Positions 29,146 through 40,455 of a stretch of DNA of 64,000 nucleotides are shown here, in pieces. The notes beneath the pieces were generated by a model that worked only from the letters and a program-made list of their open reading frames with translations, searched no databases and was not told the origin of the DNA. The number at the start of each line of letters is the position of its first letter. The first letter of the stretch is position 1. This stretch comes from Himantopus leucocephalus (Eukaryota; Chordata; Aves; Charadriiformes; Recurvirostridae): contig RSEF01000003.1 in NCBI GenBank assembly GCA_003993805.1, positions 110,695,598 to 110,759,597 on the forward strand. The letters run 5' to 3'. The position numbers and the translations under genes were made by a program.

Positions 29146-32100
29146 ATTTTTCTGTGTAGAGGTTTCAGCATAATTTCCTCTGCGGAGTGTGTGTAATCAA
29201 TGTCTCTTGCCTCCTTTGGATATTTAGAACCAGAAGGGACCACTTTCAGCCAAATATGAGAGAGCTAGAAGTCTCAAATACACTTAAGTCCCAACAGATT
29301 TCATAGAGTGGGGCAGAAGTCAGAGATGCTGTGAGTATCTTGACTGGGACAAAGACTGAAGCTTTAGAACATACCTTTGTAACAGCAGAGAATCTACCCT
29401 AAATAATGCCATTGATGGAACTCCTTGTTTCTTGACTGGATTCTCTTGGGGTTTACAGCTGTTCTGTGATCTGCGTGAACTCAGTTTGGCAACCTCACAT
29501 GAGTTTCCAGGGGACAGGTGCCTGTTGCAACATGAATTAATGTAAATTTACCCCGTAGGTCTAGTCTACCTCTTTTATGCTAAGTTCCTGTGTCTCTGTC
29601 ATCCATGTATCTGAGTGCCTTCCAAATGACACAACTAACATCTGTCAGGTGGTGTTTGTTCTTTTCCTCTCCCTAGTGGAACAAGTGTCTTGTTTTATTT
29701 TTATTGTTGCTGTACATTTATACCAGAAGAGACAAAACCAAAAGAATGTGCTTTGCAGTGGGAGTAGAAGTTGGTGAAGGCTTGTGATGATCTGTAGCTC
29801 CTGGGGGAATTCACTCCAGAATCTCACGTTAGCCTCTGAGAAAGTTTGGTCTCTCCTGTCCAGATGAACTGTCCTGTTATTGCAGAAAACTCCATTGCAT
29901 TAATTGTGGTTTCCCTCCCAGAAACATAGGCAATCTTTTAAATCTTCTGGGTCCAAGCCACAAGGTTCTCTGAAAACAAAGGCAAAAGCCTTGATCCTGC
30001 ATGAAACTCGAATAGACACCACTAGAAAGGTTTTTATGTGTTCACACCAGCATGTGTTGTTGATGGGATGCACTGCAGAGTTCTGGTGTACTTGGACTTT
30101 CATAAGCGCTAAAGGCTTTGTGCCCAAAACGTATCACATTTCCCAGCCCAGCCAGGAGGTGAGGAAGACATGAATAACTGAGGCCTGGTCATTGTCTGCC
30201 AGGATGGGATAGAGTTACCTCGCCAAATGGAGATTATAAAAAATGTTATTAGCAGATGTTTTTATGTGAGAGCTCAGAATCAGCAAGGAATCCAAAAAAT
30301 ATTCCTTAGCTGTGGAATATAAATTGCGTGTGTACCTTCACCACAAAAGCATGGCTGCACATTTCAGGAACACCGGTCGGTCCTGACTTGTTGAAGCAGT
30401 ACATGGATCAGCCATTTTTCATCCACGTGCTGTTAGAGCTATAGATGTTGGGTGGAGAAAAACATGAAGGCTATATGCTGTGCAAAGACTGCGCTTGACT
30501 CTCACTGAACTTAGCCATTCAGGTTTGGTACTGAAAAGGGCCAATGGGATCCGTGATCCCTGTGGGACTCCGAAGGTGAGGGTCTCATGCCTGACAGGGT
30601 AAGCATGTGAATCAGTGAATAAATTGGAAACTGAATCATCTGGTCTATTATGTTTACCTTTATTTCCAATCAACAATCCGCCTACAGCAAAAATGAAACC
30701 TACTGGCCAGGATATAGTTCGAATTTCCAGTCCTTACATCTTTTTTTATCTGTACACACAGTGACAGAGGACTACTATCTCTGGCAGTGTCGTTCCTGAC
30801 AGCAGCACTAAGGCATGTGTGAAGAGAAATAGAGTTCACATATTAAATTTACATAGTAGGTTTCTTAGTCATAGAATTCAAATTGACATTGAAGTCCAGA
30901 ACTCGATGTTAAGGTCCACAATCACTTCTCCTAAGTCAGTTGAACAAAATGCCCTTAGATGTTCATTCAGATGATACACTGCCTCTTAACTGTGAGGCAA
31001 CTGTCCCAAGTTTGACGGCTGCTTCTCCACATATCCCTCTGGCAGCACGTTGGGTGAGTGGAGCCTCATTTGTTCATGCAAGTGCCCTTCCAGACTAATC
31101 TGGATGTTTGGGGAGACTCGGGCTTGCCAAGTAATCTCTGCACATTATAATTACTGTTTTCTGCTCCAAGGCACAGATTGGCCAGCAGACCAAAATAATA
31201 ATTTTCAAGAAAACTCTCTGAAATGGGATGGGAGCTGAGGGAAAGGGTTTTCTATTTCTGTAGACACAGACCAGAATTGTCTGTTAACAGCATTCCAGTC
31301 CACAAAACAAAACAAAACAAAACAACAAAAAAAAACCCCAAACCAAACAAACCCCCTTGCTTCTCATGTTTATGAGGGTACTGTGAATTTATGCCCTAGC
31401 ACCTCATAACCCTAAGCCAGTCACAGTTACAACAACAGATAACATTTTTCAATAGGGGATATAGAGAAGAGGCCTCTGGTTCTGCACTGTCCTGTCTCTC
31501 AGCCTGTTTATAACACTGGAAGACAGACTCATGAAAAAGAAACTGTCATCCCAGCCAAAACCTGGAAGAGGATTAACGATAACACAGATTGAACTCTGTG
31601 CTGAAACAAGAGCCTTGTCAGGCAAAGCCAGTCCTTGTTCCCTTAGCTTCCAGGTTCATGCACCACATCACAGGGAAGAGTCCAGGTAAGACACATGGGA
31701 ATGTTTCCTACTGCTACCAATCCCCATGGATAAAAATACTGGAAATAAGATCCCGAAGGTGACTTGACTGTTGTTTATTTTTTTTTTTACAGGAGCACTT
31801 ATCCTCAGAGTGCGTTGGATACCAAGGTACCAAGACACACCAGCTACCAAGACATGATAAACCCATGTTCCTCTGTTCCTTCACACCTCCAAGACATCCT
31901 TTCAGTTTCCAGGCTAGCATGTCATGCGTAGCAAAAGAACCGTCTGGAGGAAACAAAATAGTTCAGATGAAGATTTGGAGATGGTCATTGTGACAGGGCG
32001 TTCCAACACTTGTCCTCCTGTGTTCCTGGACTGTGATCTGTTCTAAGGACTTGAGAATCAGAGGGCTCCTACATCCTGAGGAGGATCCTCAGGTATGGTC

Positions 32101-33419
32101 CCTGGGGCTCCTCTTCCAGATCCTGTAACCTGCACTGGTGTGCAGTATGGCTAAACAGAACACACACAGCTCCTCGAGTGCAACAGTTGGGTAGAGAAAG
32201 CAGTGAAGCAGGTCAATGTCTTAGGAGAAAAAATAACTTCCAGTTACCCTGCTCAGTAGTATCTGGGACCAACAACATCTGAATTCATGTGTCATCCTTG
32301 CCTAGATGAGCAGCTTGTGATCGCTGTCACCCGTGAGCTCCTGTGCACAATGCTCCTTGCACTGAAGGCTGGATTGACCACCGATGAGCCCAGGCAGGAT
32401 CCTTGATGCAGTGCCCTCTCCAACACATTCAAAGTCTTCTAAAATAGTAGGTGTATCAGAGATGACTCCCAGAGTCCCCACTGCCAGATGCTGAATAGCA
32501 GATTGTTTACCCCCCTCCAGGAGGATTTCTTACAGGATGAATCTGTTCCTCTAACAGGGCATTTCCCAGTTCTTTTATTTTGGCATCTTGTTGGCAACCA
32601 TTGTCCCTTTCTCATGGTCCTTGGCTGCAGGGTCGTTAGGCAGCAGAGGTGAGCATGGTTCCATCACCCCCTAAAGATATCATTCACTATGAGCAGAATA
32701 TATGGAAGCACACCTCAAATTGGTTATGGCTCTTACATCTGGTTAAGGATGCCGAAAGCTATCTCTGCAACAAGCAGATGCAATGGTGTGGCCTGGTTAA
32801 AACACCCTTTGGTGTAGCCGTGAGTCTCACAACAGAGTGAAGAGCCAAGAATGAAGAGAGAAAGAATTTTCTGTGATGAAGACAAAGACAGAAGAGGTCT
32901 CTCAGCAAATCCAATGTGTTTAGGTGTGGTACCTATACAGCCCCTAAAGTGCCTGAGAAGTATGACAGACAGTCAGAGGAGAGATGGTAAGAATACTTCC
33001 AGAAAAATCTGATACGTTTCTTCAGCTATAGCACGAGCTGAATTCAGCCTCAGAACAGACTGCAGCAATGTGAACAGACTGTGGGTAGCGTCAACATGTG
33101 ACAGTTAAGAGGAGGTTACTGTTGCAAATGGTTATCACATCCAGACCAGCCACAAGAAACCTGACGAAAGGTTCATGGGTTTCCTCTTGGGTGTCTTAGT
33201 CATTTCCCCAAACGTGCTAGGTCTTGACTCAAGACAGACATGCTCATTACCAGCCAAGCTTGTTTCTGGCCTCCCCCGCAGACTGTTGTCTCCCTGGACT
33301 CTACTCACCGGCATGCTGGCCCCTAGTCCTCATCCTGAACTTCTCGTAATCCATGTTGTTCCATCTTCATTGTCCCTATCTTATTCCTAAATCTGCACTG
33401 AACACGTTACTGCCGCCTT
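29146..33419. other. Intergenic DNA between NT5C1B and RDH14
   Basis: No gene recognised. A segment at about 29217-29250 (AGAACCAGAAGGGACCA) may be a degenerate CR1 3' end. An AAAAC-rich simple repeat lies at 31303-31350. From about 31.9 kb the sequence becomes GC-richer than the AT-rich flanks, but it carries no frame above 85 codons. Confidence 0.5.
31303..31350. repeat. AAAAC-type simple repeat
   Basis: Several tandem AAAAC units grading into an A run and a C-rich end. Confidence 0.8.
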
Positions 33420-34020
33420 CTTTTTTTTTTTTTTTTTTTTTNCAAAATTCAGTTACCTTTTAATTGTCTCTCTGTACATTCCTACTAGCAACTCCCCCAG
33501 AGCTAGGATGAAAAGGATTTTGAGTGAGTGAGCTTCATGGCCACTCCTGACTCCCTGGATGGGTTCCTGTTGCCTTGGGTGGGTTCATCGAGGTCTGGGA
33601 TTAGTAAAGGCAGGATCTGGAGACAGGACATGAAGATGATGGCTGAAAACAGGTTTTGGGTTAAGGATTCAAAACGAAGTCGGCAGGTCTGAGGGTCCCA
33701 AGGATCTCAGTCCCAACAACTGGGCAGGTTCAGTCTGGGTGAGAGCTACCAGAAAAAACAGCTATTCAAGGGACCCACATCATGTGCGTATGTGAACCAC
33801 TAGCGCACTTCAAACTGGGCAACAGGAAGGGACCAGCATCTGTGAAGACCTGGCGTCAGAGCGGGTGCCTGGGTCTCTGGGTATAGATATTGTATGGACT
33901 TATGGTGCATACTAATATTTAAGAGACCAGCGAATGTAAGTGTGCGTGTGAGGTGAGTGAGCGGACGTACGCATATGTTCCACAAGCAGCCTCACTTCCA
34001 CCAGACTGGGATGGGACGGA
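33420..34020 (-). other. Possible retrocopied polyadenylated transcript (minus)
   Basis: A run of more than 20 T at 33421-33441, ending in one undetermined base, is followed at 33459-33464 by TTTAAT. On the minus strand this reads ATTAAA, then about 17 bases, then a long A tail: the layout of a processed, reverse-transcribed RNA. The body has no protein frame that I recognise, so it could derive from a 3' UTR, a noncoding RNA or an LTR-type element transcript. The far end and any target-site duplication were not found; the right border given is a guess. Confidence 0.3.
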
Positions 34021-35191
34021 CCTTCTCAGTCCTGAAGTCCACTAAATTTGGTTACCCCAAACAGGCTACCTCTAAGCTAATATTACTCAGCTGAAGTTGA
34101 TCCCAGAAGCAAGTGTTCAGCAGGTCTGACTGTCAGCTCCCTGGTAGGTTTAGACTCCAGAGCAGCTATCAGAGCAGACACCACTGCAATGACTTTTGTA
34201 CCACCCCCATCAGTTCTGCCTGGAACATGCAGGTAGGTTATCAAGACATGCTTGGCCATGTACTAACACCTCTGCTACGCTCCAATGCACAATCCAACTT
34301 GATCCAGAGCCACAGAACCTGCTGAAATACCTAAGAAAGAAATCTGGTCTTGAAGGCAGTGTGGGGGGAGGTTTCAGCATGCCGCTCTGACGTACTGTCT
34401 CGCTCCACTTATACTAGTACCCTAAACTTTCCCAGAACATTTCATCGGCACAAAGGCCAGGTGGCAAGGAAAAGTCCACGTGCATGCTAACTCTCCAGAA
34501 CACGATGACTGCTTCCAAACTGCCTAGCGAGAGCTCACGAGCTGTGGGAGAGCCCTAACCAGCTACCAGCCTCGGGCCAAAACGCCGCCTCAGGCTGCTG
34601 TTGAAGTGTAACAGCAGGGATGTTGCATTCCTGTGCTGGGAGCCTTCCCTGGCACTGCTCCAGCCACTGCTCCAGCCTCTGCGTCTCGAGCTGAAGACCC
34701 AAGGCAGACAAATTTGAGCGTGGCTTTTGCAGAAGTGTTTGATCTGCCACGAGACTCAAAGACTGGTAATGAAATATCATAGGTGGCCTTAATGTCTGTT
34801 TTCCCTGTGACGGAGTCACCTCTGTAGGACTGATAAATGTTAATACAACATTTTGGTAAAATCTCTGCTCGCAAATTAAACGCTACCAGGAAATTCTCTT
34901 GGGCCCTAGAACTCGACCATCACTATGTCATTAAATTGTTATCATTGTCTTCTAATTCTAAGATTGTTAGAACAGTCCCTGGTTTGGTTTTGGTACCGGC
35001 CAGCTAGCTCTCTCCCAGACAATACCCATCCACATTTCAGGAGTCCCCATGGGACGAAAACCAAGAACCAGCTTGGACGTGTCAGGGTTTAAAAGGCTGT
35101 TCTGCGCCGGTTTGCTTCAGCACCAAACAGCACCCCGGTACATTTAATTTATTAGCATGGACATTGCTGTTAACAAAAGGGACTTTGGACA
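34021..35191. other. Intergenic DNA, no gene recognised
   Basis: Moderately GC-rich, with 94-codon frames on the minus strand near 34535-34874 that overlap in different registers and show no family motif. No repeat recognised. Confidence 0.45.
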
Positions 35192-35559
35192 GACGGAGGG
35201 ACATCCTGCTGCTGGGCCACCCTACTGCTGGGACAGCCTGCCATCAGGACAGCCTACTAATGGGACATCCTATTGCTGGGACATCCTACTGTCAGGACAT
35301 CCTATTGCTGGGACATCCTACTGTCAGGACATCCTATTGCTGGGACATCCTGCTAATGGGACATCCTGCTAATGGGGCATCCTACCGCTGGGACATCCTA
35401 CTGCTGGGACATCCTATTGCTGGGACAGCCTCCTAACGGGACATCCTACTGCTGAGACATCCTACCGCTGAGACATCCTACCACTAGGACATCCTACCGC
35501 TGGGACAGCCTACCGCTGGGACATCCTACTCATGGGACATGCTACTATTGGGATATCCT
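35192..35559 (+). repeat. 16-bp minisatellite, 23 units
   Basis: Twenty-three consecutive units of 16 bp (368 bp in total) with the core GGGACATCCT and a variable 6-base leader such as ATTGCT, ACTGTC, GCTAAT or ACCGCT. The array has no insertion or deletion: every unit is exactly 16 bp. Two unit types alternate in the middle (units 6-10), giving a local 32-bp period. Because 16 is not a multiple of 3, all frames through it are open by repetition and are not genes. It ends about 320 bp before the RDH14 start codon. Confidence 0.95.
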
Positions 35560-35755
35560 ACCGCGTTTTGGTTTTGAGCCAGGCCAGGGAGCGGCAGCCT
35601 TGCAGGGGTAACTCTGACCACGACCCGCAGTTTGCTTTGGGTTGCCCTCGGGGCCGCCGGGGTGGCCGGTGGACGCTTCAATTAGGCCGTACGCTCATTA
35701 AGCACTTCGCGGGTGCCTCCGGCGCTGGGACTGCGCCTCCTCCGCGCGGCGCAGG

Positions 35756-35776
35756 ACCACAATCCCCACAATGCCC
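35756..35776 (+). promoter_or_regulatory. RDH14: ZNF143/SBF-type motif
   Basis: A 21-base match, with about three mismatches, to the bidirectional promoter motif ACTACAATTCCCAGAATGC that binds ZNF143. The sequence reads ACCACAATCCCCACAATGC, and then CC. It lies about 105-125 bp before the ATG, a typical position for CpG-island promoters. Confidence 0.5.
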
Positions 35777-35788
35777 CGCGGCGCGCCT

Positions 35789-35796
35789 GGCCAATC
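35789..35796 (+). promoter_or_regulatory. RDH14: CCAAT box (NF-Y)
   Basis: GGCCAATC, close to the NF-Y consensus and only 12 bp downstream of the ZNF143-like motif. Confidence 0.5.
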
Positions 35797-35880
35797 CTAA
35801 CGCACCCCGGGTCCCGGCCGGCCGGCGGGCGGCGAGGCGGGCGCGGCCACTTCGGGCGGAGCGCCGCTCGGCCCAGGGGG

Positions 35881-36240
35881 ATGGCGGCGACGGCTACGGC
35901 GCTGGCGCTGGGCGGCGGGCTCCTCCTGGCCGCCTGGCGCTGGCTGCGGGGGGCGGCCCGGGCCGCCGCCGGGGCGGGGGCCTCCATGCGGGGCAAGACG
36001 GTGATCATCACGGGGGCCAACAGCGGGCTGGGCCGGGCGGCGGCGGCCGAGCTGCTGCGGATGCGGGCCCGCGTCATCATGGGCTGCCGCGACCGGGCGC
36101 GGGCCGAGCGGGCGGCCCGCGAGATCCGGGCCGAGCTGGGCGAGCGGGCGGAGGCCGAGGGCGGCGGCGAGCTGGTGGTGCGTGAGCTGGACCTGGCCTC
36201 GCTCCGCTCCGTCCGCGCCTTCTGCCACCGCGTCCTCCAG
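35881..36240 (+). CDS. RDH14: Retinol dehydrogenase 14, exon 1
   Basis: Encodes residues 1-120. The ATG (context GGGGGATGG) gives [20 protein letters not shown], a hydrophobic N-terminal anchor with following arginines, as in RDH14 orthologues. The NADP-binding TGANSGLG lies at residues 44-51, and [13 protein letters not shown] and [16 protein letters not shown] follow, matching the family closely. RDH14 is a membrane-bound short-chain dehydrogenase that interconverts retinal and retinol using NADP(H). Exon 1 is exactly 120 codons and ends at CCAG|GTAGGG. The frame stays open upstream to an ATG at 35713, but that stretch spans the core promoter elements, so I prefer 35881. The loop at residues 87-95 is slightly shorter than in mammals. 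Confidence 0.95.
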
Positions 36241-39200
36241 GTAGGGCCGGGAGGGCTGCGGGGCGCGGGGCTCGGCCCGCCGGGGCCCGCCGGGCCTACC
36301 GACGGGCGCAGGGCAGGGTTAGGCTGCCGCCGAGGCCCCGGGCTCCCCGTGAGAGGAGGCGGGATGGGCGCTCCCAGCGCCGTGGTGGCGGCGGCGGCGG
36401 CGGCCTTCCCGGGGCTCCCTGTTTATAGGGCTTGTTCCTGCTGCTGGCAGTCGGGTTTGGGTGCTGCTGAGGCCACCGCAGGGTTTGGAAGGAGGGTGTT
36501 GGCCGTGAATTAGCACCTGGAAGCATAAAGTTGGTACTGGTTTGGTCTGTTGTAGTCCAAACTGTTCCAATCTTTTTATATTCTGAAAGTGAAGCACTCG
36601 ATTCTGTATGAGAACTCATTTATCTTTCTTTCTCTTTTAATTAACTGTACTTTAGCCTGCCTTTGTTGCTTTAAATTCGTGTTACAGCTCAGCTTTGTCT
36701 CCAAAGAAATAAAGGTTCACCAGTGCACTGCTCACAGGCCCAACCATCCTTCTGCCACCTCCTCAGACCGTCCCCCCACACCTCTTGGCCAGTGCTAGCT
36801 GACTTGAGTAGATAGACATTTCTGAATATATATAAACTTTCTGCAGATTTCCTGAAAACCTCAGTTTAAGGACAACAGGGACATCCAGTTGATTTGCCTG
36901 ACAGAAATGCCACTAGATGAGTTTGGCAGTGTTATTAGGCACCAGAGAGCAGAGGGAGGCACCATTAGAGGTGTTACTCCATTCACACGAAAAGCGTTGT
37001 TTAGGACTCCCATCTCACCACATTTGACTACTCAAGCCGTGAGACACGAAGTCATGGGAATCCAGGCTTAGTAAGTTCTGCTACTGCTCAGAGAGGTGCT
37101 TGTTAAGTACTTGAAACAAGCTCAAATGCTGTTGTGAGATGGAAAAAAAACAGGGACTTTGCGTTAAATTTCAAATAGCTTTTCTAAAACTTAAATGTAT
37201 GCCAAGAGTCAAGTTTTAATTTCTGTAGTGGGGCTCTTTGTAGTCCTGTACATTCATACATATGAACCCAGTGATAAGGTCTAATCTTGCTTCAGTGTTC
37301 TGGGAAAATATGCATAGATGAAAGGATATAAAACATGCATAACACAAAAAAAAAGAAACATGCTGTCTAACTTCCAAGAATTATATCTTTTACAGTACAA
37401 AATACCAAAAAATGTGGATTTGTTAGCATCTCTTCATTGGTAAAGCCAGTACAAGTGACTTCAAGTGAGAAATGGGTGAAAAAAAAGAGAGTGCCTATAT
37501 CTGCAGAGTGCTGCTGACACCTGTGTTTTACCTTTCATTTTCAAAATAATTCCAAAAGCAGTGGAATGACAAGGGATGTGAGTTCAAGAAATACTTTCAA
37601 GAGCTGTGCCAGCCGTGTTCATGTTATTTATGTTTTGTAACCTGTGACTCCTTTTTGGAGTTTTTTGGGTTTTTGTTGGGCTCGTTTGGGGATTTTTATG
37701 GTCTTTTTTTATTTGTTTGTTTGAGATGAAGAAGAGTTAAATAGCGGCAGGATGGTGAAACACTCTCACCACCTAACTTAATTTGTGGGAGTGTGGGAGC
37801 TTTTCTCTGCAAAACTGCAAGTGATTAAATCTTTCACTCCTTAGTCTCACTGCAGAAAATGACTGAGATGTTGGAGGGTTTTACAGAAAAATGGAGGAAA
37901 TGGAAATGAGCTCAGAAGCTACAAGGATTAGCATTGCCCATCAAAGCCATGTTTTGTGCACTATGTTGCAATTGGTCATAGTAGCTGGCTGCTTGGCACT
38001 GGTCACATTACTCATCACATCATTAAATGTAGGAGTCTCAGAAAATAGCACCTGTGGAGGTTTTGCTTCTTGAAGTGTTAAGTCTTGCAAAATAAATCCT
38101 CCAGTCAGATGCTACAGAAAGTTTCTAAAGCAATGTTTTTCTCTAAAGAAGAAGTATCGCTTCAGTGAGCAGTTCCACAGTCGGGACTTCTTCAGTCCTG
38201 TCCTGGTTTAGTGACAGTAACCATTACGTCCCTTTGGGTGAAGAGGAGAAGTGAGTTTGATGCTCTTTGGATCTTGCCTCAGGGACCCAATTACACGAAA
38301 CACTGAGCAACCTCAAGTCCCACGGAAACCAGTCTGGGGTTGAAGTGCTTTATGTTTTGTGTGATCGGATGGCAACATCATTAACTGAATGCCAAGTGCA
38401 GATTTGGGGTTTACTCTTTTTTTTGTGTCGTTGCTGCTAATGGCAGTCAAATAAAAGGCAAACGGTACAAAATTCATTTTGAGATTCTGTATTTTTATCA
38501 TCAGATGACCCAAAATGATCTCAGCTTGCCTTCCAGTCCCTGCATTGGATTTAAAGAATTAGCAGCAAAGAAAACTAATGCTGCTCTTTCTATAAAGGGA
38601 ATACATTTGCTTCTGATTCAGGCAAGCATGAATTTCCTGCGATACTTTCACAGTCTTTTGTCAGAGGGGGGTGAAAGTGTTGAATTCAGAGCCTATTTAG
38701 GCAGCTTACTTTAATCTGTATGTTCTGAAAAAGTTACTGTTTTGGGTAAATTGGGGAGCTTTTAATTTTTGAGTGGATGCTGAAACGTGAAGTACATGAT
38801 ACATACATATATGAAAATTATCCATACCACCCTCTCTGTTAATTACTTATGTTTCCTGATTCTGTAGAGTATAACGTACCTCCTTGAGTCTTTGTTTTCT
38901 ACGGACCTGAACCAGAATGCTGATCCATCAAACAGTGTCATAAATGTTTCGAGCCTCAGTCCCATAGATGCACCTTAGTTCTTGAGCAGATCTGTTAGGC
39001 TCAAACTGTATGAAACATGAATGTTACTTTGCTATGATGAGTTCTGCTCCGTAGTTCTCACCAAGCAGCACAATGAAGTGTAGTGATTTTAAGATGAGAT
39101 AGTGTTTAAAATAATGAGAACAATGTTTTGGAAAGATTTTTGTTACATTACCCCAGTGAGGTAGTGGGTCTACGATATAACTGTTTCTCTTCAACCCTGA

Positions 39201-39666
39201 GGTTAGTTCTTTGAGCTGACACTTTTTATTCCATGTTTGCATGGCTTTTGCTTAGTAGAGCCCTTGCTGATGGCTGAGGTTTGCCATAAATGAATGTGTG
39301 TGCTTTTGCAGTGCAATAAAGAGGTTACTTTTTATACAGAAACAAAAACGCATCACAAAGGTAAATTATCACTGAATTGCTATAGAAAAAGCTGCTCCTG
39401 GAGAAGCAGATGGTTGTGTTCTCTGCCTGCATTAAAAGTAGGTACAGACCTACTCTCGTGTACCTGCATCCTACTGGGGTCAAGTTTAGTGATTCATTAC
39501 AAGGCTTTATTTCAGCAATGCTTTAAGAGAATATCAGGAAGTTACAATTCAGAAAACTAGGAATGAAATTATTTCTAACAATGGCCAATGAGAAACATTA
39601 AGCATAATAGTATGTTTTGCATGACAATTCCAAAACTGAATTGATTTTTTTCTTTCCTACTTAAAG
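36241..39666 (+). other. RDH14: RDH14 intron 1
   Basis: The single coding intron, 3426 bp, GTAGGG...TACTTAAAG, phase 0. It begins in the CpG island with a short GGC run near 36388-36403, then becomes AT-rich. I see no repeat or further exon. Short frames within it show no family motif. Confidence 0.85.
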
Positions 39667-40284
39667 GAAGAGCCAAGGCTGGATGTTCTGATAAATAATG
39701 CAGGGGTATTCCAGTGTCCGTACATGAAGACAGAGGATGGTTTTGAGATGCAATTTGGTGTAAACCACTTGGGTCACTTCTTGCTCACCAACCTTCTTCT
39801 GGGCCTCCTCAAAAATTCTGCTCCCAGCAGGATTGTTGTAGTGTCCTCAAAGCTTTACAAATATGGAGAGATCAACTTTGAAGACTTGAACAGTGAAATA
39901 AGTTACAATAAAAGCTTTTGTTACAGTCGGAGTAAACTTGCTAACATATTATTTGCAAGGGAGCTAGCCCGTCGGTTAGAAGGGACAGGAGTCACCGTCA
40001 ATTCACTTCATCCTGGGATTGTCAGAACAAATCTAGGCAGATATGTGAATATTCCTTTGCTGGCAAAACCCCTATTCAACTTGGTGTCATGGGCTTTCTT
40101 CAAAACACCACTGGAAGGAGCCCAGACTTCTATTTATTTGGCCTCTTCTCCTGATGTCGAAGGCGTGTCAGGAAAATATTTCGGGGACTGCAAAGAGGAA
40201 GAACTTCTGCCCAAAGCCATGGATGACTTGGTTGCAAGAAAGTTGTGGGATATCAGTGAAGTGATGGTTGGCTTATTGAAATAA
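39667..40284 (+). CDS. RDH14: Retinol dehydrogenase 14, exon 2 (terminal)
   Basis: Encodes residues 121-325 and ends in TAA. It joins exon 1 as ...[16 protein letters not shown]. It carries all the classical SDR features: NNAG (130-133), the structural Asn in NHLGHF (153), the catalytic serine region VVVSS (177-181) and YSRSK (Y206, K210), followed by the [11 protein letters not shown] cofactor loop (234-244). The C-terminus, [14 protein letters not shown], is nearly that of mammalian RDH14. The whole protein is 325 residues, against about 336 in human, the difference lying mainly in exon 1. There is no sign of decay. Confidence 0.97.
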   Translation, partial: EEPRLDVLINNAGVFQCPYMKTEDGFEMQFGVNHLGHFLLTNLLLGLLKNSAPSRIVVVSSKLYKYGEINFEDLNSEISYNKSFCYSRSKLANILFARELARRLEGTGVTVNSLHPGIVRTNLGRYVNIPLLAKPLFNLVSWAFFKTPLEGAQTSIYLASSPDVEGVSGKYFGDCKEEELLPKAMDDLVARKLWDISEVMVGLLK

Positions 40285-40388
40285 GTGCCAGGGGGTATCT
40301 GCAAAGAGAATGCAGATAACTATGCAATGCATATTTGCAACACTTTAAATGCTGTGGGAATACAGATTGCTTTGCTCAGTAAGTGTTA

Positions 40389-40394
40389 AATAAA
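40389..40394 (+). terminator. RDH14: Polyadenylation signal AATAAA (RDH14, proximal)
   Basis: A canonical hexamer about 105 bp after the stop. Confidence 0.6.
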
Positions 40395-40427
40395 GGAGTG
40401 ACTTATACTGGAACTCTGTTTTGAAAT

Positions 40428-40433
40428 AAAGGA
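40428..40433 (+). terminator. RDH14: Polyadenylation signal AATAAA (RDH14, second)
   Basis: A second canonical hexamer 39 bp after the first, followed by T-rich sequence. Which one is used cannot be told from the sequence. Confidence 0.55.
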
Positions 40434-40455
40434 CAATCTTTATTTAATAGAGACA

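Larger units (their letters stand above)
35575..36480 (+). promoter_or_regulatory. RDH14: CpG island and promoter of RDH14
   Basis: Dense in CpG and very GC-rich from about 35575 through exon 1 into the start of intron 1, in sharp contrast to the AT-rich surroundings. It has no TATA box near the expected start, consistent with a broadly expressed CpG-island promoter. Transcription probably begins between the elements at 35756-35796 and the ATG at 35881. Confidence 0.85.
40285..40455 (+). other. RDH14: RDH14 3' UTR
   Basis: A short untranslated region after the TAA, to the end of the second of two close polyadenylation hexamers. Longer forms reaching later AATAAA-like hexamers (for example near 40535) are possible. 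Confidence 0.6.

Noticed and set aside
35164..35436. 90-codon frame rich in ILLLGHP-type repeats, near RDH14
   Set aside because: It is a translation of the 16-bp minisatellite; repetition keeps all frames open.
35532..36185. 217-codon frame overlapping RDH14 exon 1
   Set aside because: An alternative frame of the CpG island with low-complexity Gly/Arg/Ala content; the true frame is set by the SDR motifs of RDH14.
35797..36228. 143-codon minus-strand frame opposite RDH14 exon 1
   Set aside because: A shadow of the GC-rich coding exon; proline/glycine/arginine-rich and without a motif.
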